Assembly: GCF_004343605.1 (NCBI RefSeq)
Contig: NZ_POSF01000016.1
Span: forward strand, 33,895 to 97,894
Source of the DNA: Dehalobacter sp. 12DCB1
GTDB lineage: Bacteria; Bacillota; Desulfitobacteriia; Desulfitobacteriales; Syntrophobotulaceae
Length of the DNA: 64,000 nucleotides
Direction of reading: 5' to 3'
This document shows, one piece after another, positions 17,245 to 26,484 of this stretch. Made by a program: the position numbers and the translations under genes. The first letter of the stretch is position 1; each line of letters starts with the position of its first letter. The notes beneath the pieces were generated by a model, which did not search any database, was not told where the DNA came from, and worked only from the letters and a program-made list of their open reading frames with translations.

Positions 17245-17730
17245 ATGACATCGCAAGACAATATGAAAGAATCTTTTGCAGGCGAATCTCAAGCTAACCG
17301 AAAATATACCGCTTTCGCTCAGAAAGCTGAAGAAGAAGGATATAACGGCGCTGCCAAGCTATTTCGGGCAGCAGCTGAAGCTGAAGCCCTGCATGCGTTA
17401 AGCCAGATGAAAGTGCTGGGTATGCTAAAATCAACAGAAGAGAATCTCAAAGCTGGAATTGATGGCGAAACTTTTGAATTTACAAAAATGTATCCGCGTT
17501 TTCTGGAAAATGCAAAAGACGAAGGCAATTCTGAAGCACAAAGAGTTTTTCACTTAGCCAACGAGGCTGAGAAATCGCATGCCGCCTTATACAAAGACGC
17601 ACTTAAAGATTTAACCGCAGACAATGACTACTATTACTGCCAGGTCTGCGGCTATATCCATAAAAACGAAGCACCGGAAAAATGCCCCGTTTGCGGTGCA
17701 CCTTCTTCAAGATTCAAGAATGTGCAATAA
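17245..17730 (+). CDS. rbr: Rubrerythrin
   Basis: 161 residues. It has an N-terminal ferritin-like four-helix domain with the diiron Glu/His motifs (ESQANRKYTAFAQKAEEEGY, AEAEALHALSQMKVLG, NEAEKSHAALYKDAL) and a C-terminal rubredoxin-type iron site with CQVCGY and CPVCGAPSSRF. It is a cytoplasmic peroxide reductase of anaerobes, using electrons from rubredoxin-type partners. The length is on the short side of the family. AAGGAGGG precedes the ATG and a strong terminator follows. It is divergent from the MerR/TipAS gene. Confidence 0.95.
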   Translation: MTSQDNMKESFAGESQANRKYTAFAQKAEEEGYNGAAKLFRAAAEAEALHALSQMKVLGMLKSTEENLKAGIDGETFEFTKMYPRFLENAKDEGNSEAQRVFHLANEAEKSHAALYKDALKDLTADNDYYYCQVCGYIHKNEAPEKCPVCGAPSSRFKNVQ

Positions 17731-17755
17731 AAAGCCCAATCAAGAGCACTGCTAC

Positions 17756-17789
17756 AACGCTGCCGACAATTTTGCCGGCAGCGTTTTTA
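17756..17789 (+). terminator. Rho-independent terminator of rubrerythrin
   Basis: AACGCTGCCG pairs perfectly with CGGCAGCGTT, followed by TTTTATTG. Confidence 0.9.
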
Positions 17790-17814
17790 TTGTTTAATAG
17801 TAAACTCTGGGTTT

Positions 17815-17916
17815 ACATCATGTAACCTAACTGCTCTTCGGCTATTGCGCCATCCATGGCGCAATAGCCGCGCTCCGCATCGTGCTCCGCTTGGCCGCAG
17901 ATAGACTACATGACGT
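17815..17916. repeat. About 102-bp hairpin repeat, copy A
   Basis: The core holds a perfect 14-bp inverted repeat, GGCTATTGCGCCAT (17840-17853) with its complement (17856-17869), followed by GCGCTCCGCATCGTGCTCCGC. Outer arms at 17815-17833 and 17898-17916 are complementary at 15 of 19 positions. The core recurs at 33.8 kb and, inverted, at 34.2 kb. The 17,790-18,300 interval has no gene; it holds this repeat and the 187-bp element. Confidence 0.75.
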
Positions 17917-18046
17917 TATATTTCGGGTCCATTAAGCCATTATATAAAGGTCTCTCGTCGCTTATTTGCTGTTCTGAATGCTTTAAAATGGAATTAATGT
18001 TTTTTATATCAATGCCAGACACTTCATACTGCTGAATTCTCCAAAT

Positions 18047-18233
18047 ATTGTAGCCTTACACAGATATGGAGTCGAGCGTTAAGTGTCAGTGGCGTTAAGT
18101 GAGCAAAAAACGCAGCGTCAAGACATGCCAACAGTGAACATTCAAAAAAGCCCAGAGGTTTTGGCATGTTAGCGAGGATTTGTGCGAGTAGCCACGAAAA
18201 CGTGCGAGCGGAATATCTGTGTAAGGCTACAAT
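18047..18233. repeat. 187-bp element with perfect 21-bp inverted ends
   Basis: The ends, starting ATTGTAGCCTTACACAGATAT (minus its last base in print here: 18047-18067) and 18213-18233, are exact inverted complements over 21 bp. Inside are a 9-bp inverted pair (ACATGCCAA 18123-18131 and TTGGCATGT 18161-18169) and a direct repeat GCGTTAAGTG near 18076-18101. There is no open frame of note. It could be a non-autonomous mobile element (MITE) or a long structured RNA. It lies just beyond the 3' end of the MFS gene. Confidence 0.7.
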
Positions 18234-18300
18234 TACCCAAGAATATAAAAAGAAGCAACTCAAAATATTAATTCTATACATTTGCGGCTTGTGTTTAGCT

Positions 18301-20229
18301 CTATCCTTGCTTATTGACCGGTTTTCTTCGATAGAAACACAGGATGATCAAGCCAATCAGAGAAGAAATCGTAACTGTCAGATACACCTGCTTAAATCCA
18401 GTGTTTAAGGTTTTTTGGAATTCTGCTTCAATGACTGTGCTTCTCTGATCGATTTCCGTGAGATAATTTTGTTTGGCAGTCTCCAATGCTCCCGGGACAG
18501 CATTTTTTAAGACCGTCATTTTTGTTATCGTATCCTGAAAGGATACGTTTGACTGGGGCATCGATTCTACAGACGTAAGCGCATCAATTCCATTTTGTAT
18601 CCCGGCCTGTATATTCGCAACCATATCCGGGGTCTTATCTGCAAAGAAGCTTTCTGCAAGCAGTTTGCTGTTCTCCGTGATGGTTGTTACATCAGAAGCT
18701 TTTACCTTATCCATTAGTTCATCGGAAATCTGATCGTTGCTGTTGCTGCTGTCCATATCTATTTCAATTTTTTCCGGAAATGAGAGGCTGGGCATAGCCA
18801 TGCCTGCTAAATATTTCTTCATCATCGGGTTGCTTTTCATCCCATTGATTTCTGTTGTAAGTTCCTGTGCATAAGGTAGTTTTGGTATTGAGACTTCTTT
18901 GGGCAGCAGGTTCATCACATTATCTTGGACCGCGGCTCCGGCATGTGCCAGAAAACCAACCATGATTGCAGGCGCAATCGCCGTTCCAATCGAACGGACA
19001 AGTGACAAGGCCGCGAGTGCGGAATTGGACTCTTCATCTTTGGTATTTTCCAGCATCATATAGTTTAGTGGTGTTCCCATCGTAAAGCCCATACCAAGGC
19101 CCATGAGAACCAGACTGATGTTTACCGTCAACATACTGGGATGGTCAACTGTGACAAAGATTAGGAATAACGAGCCAACCACAGAGATCAAAAAACCGAG
19201 ACCTAAAATCAGTTTAGGTCCGTATTGGTCAATCAGCTTTCCGGATACAGGAGCGCCAACTCCTGCAAACAAACCAAGAATGATGACAAAATAGCCGCCG
19301 CTTCCGGAAGCGATTTTCAATGAGTTTTCGGCAAACTGAGGTACAAAAATCATCCCCATCAACACAATTCCGGTAATAAAGGCAATGATAAAGGTGATAA
19401 TGATCCGTGAGTTTGTAAAATACGATAAGTTCATCACCGGATCCTCTGCTTTTTTCTCAGCCAGGATAAAGAAAGGAATAAGAAGCACAAACAGGATCAG
19501 GAAAGGATAAACACTCATACTGATTAAAGTTGACTTGAAATCAAAGAAGTCAATATTCTTGAGTCCATACATTAAAGCGAGAATCATCACGGTCAGAATC
19601 AGGATTCCGCCGATATCAATTTTTTTGACATTGTCATTTCTGTTGTTTGGCAGATAGAGGAAGCCGACGATCAGGATAAACAGCGTGATCGGCAGATTCA
19701 CATAAAAGATAAACCGCCAGTTACTGCTACCGAAGATATCCAGAATTGCACTGCCTGCCGAAGCACCGAAAATATTGGCAATCCCGTAGACTCCCCCAAC
19801 CAGTCCCAGGGCCATCCCCCGTTTTTCCGGAGGAAAAGTCGTACCAAATTCAGCAGTCGCAACCGGAAGGATTCCCCCTCCGCCAAGCGCCTGGACAATT
19901 CTGGCTGCGAGCAGGACCGTAAAGCTGTTAAACTCCTGGGCTAAACCACAGAACAAAGAACCCAGACCAAAGAGAAAGATACTGGCAAGATAAATGTACT
20001 TGCGTCCGAACATATCGGCAAGTTTACCCATGATCGGGATACTGGCCGCATAAGCCAGGGTATAAATCGTAATCATCCAGATCCCGGTTTTCTCATCGAC
20101 CAGCAAATTATTTTGAATAACTGTTCTGGCCGGTGTGACAATTCCCGTGTCAATCGCGCCCATAAAAATACCGAGCAGATATAGAATCATAATGAGAACG
20201 AAGCTGTTTTTTGTATTTGATTTGTTCAA
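18301..20229 (-). CDS. MFS multidrug exporter, DHA2 (14-helix) family
   Basis: 642 residues, longer than the usual 470-520. Motif A appears as GKLADMFGRKYIYL and motif C-type glycine/proline spacing as LGLVGGVYGIANIFGASAGSAI. The extra length comes from a hydrophilic loop of about 170 residues between the last two helices (roughly 440-610), rich in Ser, Asp and Lys, which probably lies outside the cell; some Firmicute DHA2 proteins have such a loop. The start is TTG 20229 with GGGAG ten bases upstream. The gene follows marR by 36 bp in one operon, so its substrate is probably sensed by that repressor. Confidence 0.88.
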   Translation of the reverse strand: MNKSNTKNSFVLIMILYLLGIFMGAIDTGIVTPARTVIQNNLLVDEKTGIWMITIYTLAYAASIPIMGKLADMFGRKYIYLASIFLFGLGSLFCGLAQEFNSFTVLLAARIVQALGGGGILPVATAEFGTTFPPEKRGMALGLVGGVYGIANIFGASAGSAILDIFGSSNWRFIFYVNLPITLFILIVGFLYLPNNRNDNVKKIDIGGILILTVMILALMYGLKNIDFFDFKSTLISMSVYPFLILFVLLIPFFILAEKKAEDPVMNLSYFTNSRIIITFIIAFITGIVLMGMIFVPQFAENSLKIASGSGGYFVIILGLFAGVGAPVSGKLIDQYGPKLILGLGFLISVVGSLFLIFVTVDHPSMLTVNISLVLMGLGMGFTMGTPLNYMMLENTKDEESNSALAALSLVRSIGTAIAPAIMVGFLAHAGAAVQDNVMNLLPKEVSIPKLPYAQELTTEINGMKSNPMMKKYLAGMAMPSLSFPEKIEIDMDSSNSNDQISDELMDKVKASDVTTITENSKLLAESFFADKTPDMVANIQAGIQNGIDALTSVESMPQSNVSFQDTITKMTVLKNAVPGALETAKQNYLTEIDQRSTVIEAEFQKTLNTGFKQVYLTVTISSLIGLIILCFYRRKPVNKQG

Positions 20230-20265
20230 TTTTGCTTAACTCCCATCTTTAGATTTTTAATTGGT

Positions 20266-20700
20266 CTAAATTCTCTCGCATTCGTTGACGGCTTTCATGC
20301 TATTGGCGGCAATGACCGACATTATTTTTTGGAACTGTACGATGTCTTCTTCGTTAAGTCCTTCATAGATGGCTGTATGCCAGTCAGTCAGGATTTCCTG
20401 CATGTTGTCCATGATTTCCAATCCCCTTGGCGTTAGGGTTATCATTTTCTCGCGGTGGTTTTCAGGGTTTATCGTTCGATTCACATACCCTTTTTCTTCG
20501 AGCTTGCTTAAACTTTTGGCAACCGCACCCTTGTCAATGACGAAAAAAGTGGCAATCATATCTTGATTTACCTGACCGTTTTTAGATAAAAACATCAGAA
20601 TTTCTTGTTCAGAATGCCCCAAATGATATTTACTCAACCTTCTCATTGAATAAATGCGATTAAACCGAAATATGACCGACAGGTCTTTCATTAGCAACAC
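20266..20700 (-). CDS. MarR family transcriptional repressor
   Basis: 144 residues with a central winged helix (KNGQVNQDMIATFFVIDKGA through KLEEKGYVNRT) and flanking dimer helices. The start is GTG 20700, with GGGAGG six bases upstream. It is first in an operon with the DHA2 exporter. The promoter in front is overlapped downstream by two tandem dyads suited to a MarR dimer, so autorepression relieved by a drug-like ligand is the expected control. Confidence 0.9.
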   Translation of the reverse strand: MLLMKDLSVIFRFNRIYSMRRLSKYHLGHSEQEILMFLSKNGQVNQDMIATFFVIDKGAVAKSLSKLEEKGYVNRTINPENHREKMITLTPRGLEIMDNMQEILTDWHTAIYEGLNEEDIVQFQKIMSVIAANSMKAVNECERI

Positions 20701-20719
20701 GAATCACCTCCCTATGTAT

Positions 20720-20779
20720 AGTTGTCCTTGCAACTGTTGTGCTAACAACTATCTTATTCGTTTTTTTTATGTCTGTCAA
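20720..20779 (-). promoter_or_regulatory. Promoter and tandem MarR operators of the marR-MFS operon
   Basis: On the minus strand: TTGACA (20774-20779), a 17-bp spacer, TAAGAT (20751-20756). Directly downstream, at 20720-20750, are two adjacent dyads in which GTTG and CAAC are each separated by six bases. They cover the transcription start, a position where bound repressor would block polymerase. Confidence 0.8.
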
Positions 20780-20869
20780 CAGACGCTCATCAATCCATCC
20801 ATATAAAAATATTTGATAGCGTAGATAAGTACAATCTAAAGAATAAGAATAAAAAATAAGAATAACAAA

Positions 20870-20905
20870 ATAACAAAAAATCCGTTGAAACAATATTTCA
20901 ACGGC
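20870..20905 (-). terminator. Rho-independent terminator beyond the SDR gene
   Basis: On the minus strand CCGTTGAAA pairs with TTTCAACGG around a short loop, followed by ATTTTTTGTT. It ends transcription of the SDR gene. Confidence 0.75.
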
Positions 20906-20918
20906 GGTGCATCAGTCA

Positions 20919-20970
20919 ATATATTCAGTAAATATATTCAGTAAATATATTCAGTAAATATATTCGGTAA
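20919..20970. repeat. 13-bp tandem repeat, four units
   Basis: ATATATTCAGTAA occurs three times in a row (20919-20957), then once with one change (ATATATTCGGTAA, 20958-20970), with a partial unit after that. It is AT-rich and lies between the SDR stop codon and its terminator. Confidence 0.9.
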
Positions 20971-20991
20971 ATATACTTGAAGCAAGGGTTT

Positions 20992-21744
20992 CTAAACAAA
21001 TTTTTCTTTTTGCAGTTTATAGAGAAAATGCAATAGTATTTTTTGTGGCAGGATCTTCGTAAAGATAAAGGCAGCCTTCATCAATATCCCGGGAATAATC
21101 ACCCTTTTATGTTTGAGCATTCGGTCAACCGTATACCTGGCTACATAAGGGCTGTTCAGCGCTTTTACCCCAAACGTGATCTTGGCGTTTTGTTCGAACT
21201 CGGTATGGACCGGCCCTGGACACAGTGCTCCTACATACACTTTGCTGTCCGTTTTTTGCAGCTCTTTATGTACAGCTTCCGTCAGTCTTAGTACATAGGC
21301 TTTCGAAGCATAATAAGTAGCCATCAAAGGCCCGGGTAAAAAGGCAGCCGAAGAAGCCACATTTAATATATACCCCCGGTTACGCTGCTTAAAGTCCTGC
21401 AGAAACAGCTTCATTAAGATATGAACTGCTTTGATATTGGTATGGATCAATTCCAATTCCTTGGCAAGGTCCGTCTGATCAAATTCGCCGTAGACAGCAA
21501 ATCCCGCATTATTGATCAGCATATCGATCTCCTGATCCTTGACCAGATCGTAAAGACGGAAACAGGATTCCTCCTGGGCAAGATCGAGGCTGATCGTCTG
21601 GACATCACAGGAAAGCTCCTTCTTTAATTCTTCCAGCCTGTCAAGACGCCGTGCAACCAGGATTAAATCATACCCTTTCGTGCTCAGCACTCTGGCAATA
21701 TCCCGGCCAATACCTGAACTGGCCCCTGTAATTAAGGCTTTCAT
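20992..21744 (-). CDS. Short-chain dehydrogenase/reductase
   Basis: 250 residues, classical SDR. The cofactor motif TGASSGIG lies at residues 6-13, NNAG at 78-81, the catalytic Ser in NVASSAAF near 131 and the Y144-x3-K148 pair in TYYASKAY. R32-R33 after the second strand suggests NADPH preference. The substrate is unknown; the C-terminal tail with a hydrophobic patch (KAAFIFTKILPQKILLHFLY) resembles the DltE/YqjQ-like membrane-associated subgroup. It lies 32 bp downstream of hslO on the same strand. Confidence 0.9.
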   Translation of the reverse strand: MKALITGASSGIGRDIARVLSTKGYDLILVARRLDRLEELKKELSCDVQTISLDLAQEESCFRLYDLVKDQEIDMLINNAGFAVYGEFDQTDLAKELELIHTNIKAVHILMKLFLQDFKQRNRGYILNVASSAAFLPGPLMATYYASKAYVLRLTEAVHKELQKTDSKVYVGALCPGPVHTEFEQNAKITFGVKALNSPYVARYTVDRMLKHKRVIIPGILMKAAFIFTKILPQKILLHFLYKLQKEKFV

Positions 21745-21776
21745 ATTCTTGATGTGTTCCTTTCTAGCGCTATGGT

Positions 21777-22655
21777 TTACTTTGCGGCATCCCTCAGCTT
21801 CTCAAGCTCCTCTTGCGAAAACAGATACATCTCATTGCAGAAATGGCACTGGGCTTCCGCCTGACCATCGGTTTGGATGATCTCCTCGATTTCCTCTTTG
21901 CCTAAACTGATCATCGCGTTGCCGATCCGCTCCTTGGAACACTGGCATCGAAATTTCACCGGCATTTTCTCAAGTACCTGAACATTATTTTTGCCTAAGA
22001 TTTCTTCCAGCATTTCCTCCGGCGTAAACCCATGCTGAATCATCGTTGAGACCGGGGTAATTGTCTTAAGATGTTCTTCAATTTCAGAAATAGTCTCTTC
22101 AGCTGTTCCGGGCAATAGCTGGATAATAAAACCGCCGGAAGCCTGAATTGTATTATCGGGTGCAACCAAGACACCGAGTCCGACCGAAGAAGGAATCTGT
22201 TCGGATTTGACGAGATAATAGGTAAAGTCTTCCCCGATTTCTCCGGAGTATAACGGGACCTGCCCGGTAAAGTAATCCCGCATACCCAGGTCCTTAACAA
22301 CAGACAATGTACCTTCAGAACCTACAGCTCCGCTGACATCTAATTTTCCTATTTGATTTAGATCCAAATGCGTTTGAGGATTGGTGACATAGCCCCTGAC
22401 TTCCCCGTGCGCATTGGCGTCAACCAGGATAATACCCAACGGGCCGTTGCCTTCAATTTTGACAGTCAGTTGTTCATCGCCTTTGAGCATCGCCCCGAGC
22501 ATTAGACCGGCGGTCAGAGTCCGGCCGAGTGCCGCCGATGCTGTCGGCCAGGTCTGATGCCTGCGCTGGGCTTCACCGACGGTTTCCGTCGTCAAAGCTG
22601 CGTAAGCGCGTACCTTGCCGTCATAACCCAAAGCCTTAACCAAATAATCGTTCAT
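21777..22655 (-). CDS. hslO: Hsp33 redox-regulated chaperone
   Basis: 292 residues from ATG 22655, which has AAGGAG six bases upstream. Hsp33 holds unfolded proteins during oxidative stress; oxidation of its zinc-bound cysteines activates it. The C-terminal zinc site is present as CQC (near residue 236) and CHFC (near 269). The N-terminal domain begins [17 protein letters not shown], as usual. The reading frame runs further upstream to 22871, but that part crosses a terminator and the neighbouring gene and is not coding. Confidence 0.95.
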   Translation of the reverse strand: MNDYLVKALGYDGKVRAYAALTTETVGEAQRRHQTWPTASAALGRTLTAGLMLGAMLKGDEQLTVKIEGNGPLGIILVDANAHGEVRGYVTNPQTHLDLNQIGKLDVSGAVGSEGTLSVVKDLGMRDYFTGQVPLYSGEIGEDFTYYLVKSEQIPSSVGLGVLVAPDNTIQASGGFIIQLLPGTAEETISEIEEHLKTITPVSTMIQHGFTPEEMLEEILGKNNVQVLEKMPVKFRCQCSKERIGNAMISLGKEEIEEIIQTDGQAEAQCHFCNEMYLFSQEELEKLRDAAK

Positions 22656-22694
22656 TTCAATCTCCTTATCCATCGTTAAATTAATCTTCAAGGA

Positions 22695-22730
22695 CAAACA
22701 AAAGGCTGAAGAAATTGTCATCAGCCTTAG
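22695..22730 (-). terminator. Rho-independent terminator of the heptad-repeat protein gene
   Basis: On the minus strand AAGGCTGA pairs with TCAGCCTT, followed by a T-rich tail. It lies about 70 bp after the stop at 22801 and just upstream of hslO. Confidence 0.7.
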
Positions 22731-22800
22731 AAAAAGCTTTTTTAACACCGTCACTATTAGATCATAATTAGCACGAAAGTTCAATATTCTTCGAAAAAAA

Positions 22801-24369
22801 TCAACGAAATAGATTGATAAAACGCTCCCAGAACGATAGCCTTTCTGGCTCCGTGACTGTGGCTTTTTCATCTGCTGCAGCTTTCAAATCCGGGGTCCGG
22901 ATAACAAACTGAATACTTCGCGGGGAAATCTGCGAGGACACAAAAGATACCGGTTTTATCTCATTCCCGCTGGCAAATGAAAGTGTTTCCAGCAATCCGG
23001 AAGCTTCGTCAATACCGTTTTTAAATTGCTTTTGCCCGTCTATCAATTTTTGAACCTGATCAGGCAAAACCGCTGAACTGGATACTAGCTGATTGAAGCC
23101 GCCGGTTATCGCAGCTGTACTGTTGGCCAGTGCCACAGCACCTGTTTTTAATTCCGCCCCCTGCTGGGCAAATTGATCCAAACCTGTTGAGAAATCAGTC
23201 ATTCCCTTGGCGGACTGGGTTACACCTGCTGTATAGCCGGACAGGCCGGCACCATATTGGGATAATTGAGCCTTCATGGTTCCTATCTGCTGAAGATAAG
23301 CCTGCTTTTGTTCAGCGGGCAGAGCATTCAGCAATGGCGTTAATTGATCCATTATGGCAGTTACACCGGAGGAAAGGTTGGTATACTGGGCTGCAAGTTC
23401 CTGTCCCTGCTGGGAAAGCTGAACCGTACCGCTGCTGATCTGCTTAAACTGCGCCGCAAGACTCGATGCTCCGGCTGAATATTCTTCAATCCCTTGACGC
23501 ATCATGCCGGCTCCCTGCTGAAGTTGGGCAGAGCCCAAAGCAATACTTGCCATGCCTTTATTCAATTCGATTAAACCGGCCTTCAGTTTCTCCGTACCGG
23601 AAACAATTTGCCCGGCTCCGCGTGACATTTGCGTTATACTTCCGGTATCCATGTTAAGATTCAGGAAATTGGAACTGTCAAAATAGGAACAGGTCATCGT
23701 CATGGACGCCATCTGGAATTTTTCAGTATCATAAACCACTGTATATTGAGCAGTTTTCTGCGGAAGCACCATATAGGCCAACGTCAGGGTCTTGCCGGAA
23801 ATCATGGCGGAAGTGCCTGATGAAGAAAGAATCGTATTTTCATCCAGATCCAGCGGCAGCTGGATCTGACAAAGATAGTTTTCTCTGTAATACGCTTTGG
23901 CTTCAGCATTTGGCTGAACTTTGAGCGTGATTTCAATCCTTCCTTCTTTGCCGACAATGTCTTCGGGCTTAACCTCATGGCCGTTCAGCCGATAGGTAAT
24001 ACGAAACGTAAACGGCAGTTCCCCCTTCGTCAGTTTGCCCTGATAGTAGAAGCCTTTGTCCCGCGCCGGCAGCTGCCAGGAAATTTTGCCATCGGCGAGT
24101 ACAGGAGCTTCACTGCCGGAAAGGTTGGTAATCGAATCGTAGACACCGTAGTCCAGGTAAATGCCGGACTCAGGCGTTTCGATCCTATTGACGACTGTAA
24201 TACCGGAAATACTCCCATCCATTTTCAGGTCCGCATAAACGGTCTCATCTTTGACAACGGCCATATTGCGGTTGCTTGCCGTGCTCTCCGTATCTGAAGC
24301 AGATGCGGATAAAGAGAATACAGGAATCAGCAGCATTACAGTCAGAAAGCATGCGATCGGTTTTTTCAT
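22801..24369 (-). CDS. Secreted protein with Ala/Gly-rich heptad repeats, partner of the MMPL transporter
   Basis: 522 residues. A signal peptide ends near ALSASASD (residues 1-25). A beta-rich domain of about 200 residues follows, then from roughly 255 to 440 a string of L-x-x-G-type heptads ([35 protein letters not shown]), as in YhgE/Pip-like and 'X-X-X-Leu-X-X-Gly heptad repeat' proteins. The C-terminus has a short polar tail with WERFINLFR and no clear anchor. It starts in a TGATG overlap with the transporter gene, so translation is coupled; it is probably a periplasm-like or wall-side subunit. The exact role is unknown. Confidence 0.75.
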   Translation of the reverse strand: MKKPIACFLTVMLLIPVFSLSASASDTESTASNRNMAVVKDETVYADLKMDGSISGITVVNRIETPESGIYLDYGVYDSITNLSGSEAPVLADGKISWQLPARDKGFYYQGKLTKGELPFTFRITYRLNGHEVKPEDIVGKEGRIEITLKVQPNAEAKAYYRENYLCQIQLPLDLDENTILSSSGTSAMISGKTLTLAYMVLPQKTAQYTVVYDTEKFQMASMTMTCSYFDSSNFLNLNMDTGSITQMSRGAGQIVSGTEKLKAGLIELNKGMASIALGSAQLQQGAGMMRQGIEEYSAGASSLAAQFKQISSGTVQLSQQGQELAAQYTNLSSGVTAIMDQLTPLLNALPAEQKQAYLQQIGTMKAQLSQYGAGLSGYTAGVTQSAKGMTDFSTGLDQFAQQGAELKTGAVALANSTAAITGGFNQLVSSSAVLPDQVQKLIDGQKQFKNGIDEASGLLETLSFASGNEIKPVSFVSSQISPRSIQFVIRTPDLKAAADEKATVTEPERLSFWERFINLFR

Positions 24370-26459
24370 CAGATTGTCTCCTCTCTCTCACTTTCTTTCA
24401 CAGAGAAAGTGGTCTTCATGATGATTTTATCAAACGTCATCAGCAGCACCGGCAGCAAAACAAGAACCATCAGTCCCGACAGTGCAGCTCCTCTGCCCAG
24501 CAAAATTCCAATATCGCTGATTGCTTTAATCTGGGAGAGCAGTCCTTCCGCAAAACCCGCCACGGCAAGAATCAGAGCTGAGATCATCACTGTGTTCCCG
24601 GCAGTATTCAACGCAGACAGCACCGCATCTCTGGGTTTTTGCGTCTTCCTGAATTCGAGATAGCGGTTGGACATCAGGATCCCATAATCGATTGTTGCGC
24701 CAAGCTGGATGGAACTCACCACCAGATAGCCGATAAACACCAAGCTTGATCCCTGAAAATAGGGGATACCCATGTTGATCCAAATCGAAGACTCAATAAC
24801 GCTGATCAGCAGAATCGGAACAGAGATGGAACGGAAGGTCAGTAGAATAATCAGACCCACGGAAAGAATTGAAAAAAGGTTAACTGTACGCGTATCATGT
24901 TCAACCGTATTCTTAATATCGGCAATACTGGTGGCATTCCCCGCGGCATACCATTCGTCAGGGTAATACTTCTGCACCGACTGCTCGAGTTCGGCAACGG
25001 CTTTGGAAGTCTCGGGCTTTTCACCGGTAATGTTCATCAGAACGATCATCCGGGTATAATGTTCTGACAGGAACATATCCTTAACGCTTTGCGGCAGTAA
25101 AGAACGTGGTACAGCAGGATCTGCCAGCGTAACCAGGGTCTGAACATCGCGGATATATTTCTGTTTCTTCAGTTCCTCGGCCAGCTGAATTTCCGAGGAA
25201 ATATCATCATTTGGTATAAGTACAACGACAGGATTATAGACGCCGAAGCGGCTTTCAATGTTCTTTCTTTCCTCGGCAATGGTTCCCTCACTGGAACTTC
25301 CGGAAGTATTGCCATATAAAAAGTCGGTATTCTTTTGTGCCAGGAAAGACGGAATAATAACGATCACAGCCAGGGCAAACAGCAGATATTTTACTTTAAT
25401 TGCACCAAGTCCTATCTTCTTAAAAGGGGGAACGAGTGGTCTATGCCGGGTTTTATCAATCGTTTTGTGGAAGATCGCAATCAGAACCGGCAGCAAAATG
25501 ATCACACTGATATAGCTCAGACAGATTCCTTTAATCAGTACCAGTCCAAGATCTTTCCCGATCCCGTACTGCATAAACAGCAAGGCTAAAAAACCTGCTA
25601 CAATCGTCAGTGCGCTCGCCGAAATAGACGATAATGTATTTTTTACTGCTTTGATAATTGCAGGAACAAACGCTGCCCCGGCATCCCTTTCCTCTAGATA
25701 GCGGTGGCAAAGAAACAATGAAAAATCCATCGAAATGGCGAATTGCAGCACCGCGGCAATTGAATTCGTGATAAAGGATATGTCAGGGAAAAAAGCATTC
25801 GTTCCGGCATTGATAATCACGGAAATACCAATGACGGTTAAATAGAGCAGCGGTTCTATCCAGGAGTAACATGCCAACATCAGGATGAGGACGCAGAGCG
25901 GAATAACGATGATCATGATCTTGGACATTTCCGAGGCCAGTACTTCCCGCATATGGCTTGAATCTTCAGCTTCCCCCGTGATACTAGCCTTTTCGCCTAA
26001 GGAACCCCGGATCGTCTTCAGGGCATCCCCTGTTTCCGAGGCATAATCCCCCTGCGCAAATTCAACCTGGAATAAGGCCGCACCATCTTTGTAGTAACTA
26101 TCCAGATAATCCTGGGAAATAAAGGATTCAGGGACTGTGATATCTGTGACATCGTCCAGCCAGATTACGTTTTTTACACCCGGAACCTCTTTGATTTTTT
26201 CCTTGGCAAGCGCGGCCTCTTGGATAGAAACATTTTCTACCATGACCTGAGCAGTTCCCGGATAACCAAATTCCTTGTCCACAAGTGTAATCGCCTGCTT
26301 GGTCATGGAGTGACCCGGCAGATATTCCGCCAAATCATAGTTGACTTTAATACTGGGTACAAGCGCAATGCTAACGATGATAATAGCCAGATAGGTCAAT
26401 AAAACCGCCCGTTTATGGGCAATAAGAAACTTCACAAGCTTTTCTATAAGCAGCTGCAT
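24369..26459 (-). CDS. MMPL/RND family transporter
   Basis: About 696 residues with two repeats, each having one helix, a large outside loop and five further helices, which is the MMPL plan. Typical charged intramembrane residues occur in DFSLFLCHRYLEERD and DYGILMSNRYLEFRKTQ. The substrate could be lipid or drug. The start is uncertain: an upstream TTG at 26510 lies within tetR; ATG 26480 and ATG 26459 (AAAGGA ten bases before) are possible, and 26459 fits the family start (LLIEKLVKFLIAHKRAV). It is second in a tetR-MMPL-heptad protein operon. Confidence 0.87.
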   Translation of the reverse strand: MQLLIEKLVKFLIAHKRAVLLTYLAIIIVSIALVPSIKVNYDLAEYLPGHSMTKQAITLVDKEFGYPGTAQVMVENVSIQEAALAKEKIKEVPGVKNVIWLDDVTDITVPESFISQDYLDSYYKDGAALFQVEFAQGDYASETGDALKTIRGSLGEKASITGEAEDSSHMREVLASEMSKIMIIVIPLCVLILMLACYSWIEPLLYLTVIGISVIINAGTNAFFPDISFITNSIAAVLQFAISMDFSLFLCHRYLEERDAGAAFVPAIIKAVKNTLSSISASALTIVAGFLALLFMQYGIGKDLGLVLIKGICLSYISVIILLPVLIAIFHKTIDKTRHRPLVPPFKKIGLGAIKVKYLLFALAVIVIIPSFLAQKNTDFLYGNTSGSSSEGTIAEERKNIESRFGVYNPVVVLIPNDDISSEIQLAEELKKQKYIRDVQTLVTLADPAVPRSLLPQSVKDMFLSEHYTRMIVLMNITGEKPETSKAVAELEQSVQKYYPDEWYAAGNATSIADIKNTVEHDTRTVNLFSILSVGLIILLTFRSISVPILLISVIESSIWINMGIPYFQGSSLVFIGYLVVSSIQLGATIDYGILMSNRYLEFRKTQKPRDAVLSALNTAGNTVMISALILAVAGFAEGLLSQIKAISDIGILLGRGAALSGLMVLVLLPVLLMTFDKIIMKTTFSVKESEREETI

Positions 26460-26484
26460 ACCCGTACCATCCTTTACCATTCTT

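Noticed and set aside
12450..17730. Prophage or integrative element
   Set aside because: No integrase, structural phage genes, attachment-site repeats or tRNA-flanking signs.
22656..22871. N-terminal extension of hslO
   Set aside because: The open frame crosses a terminator and the neighbouring gene; ATG 22655 has a good ribosome site and matches the Hsp33 start.
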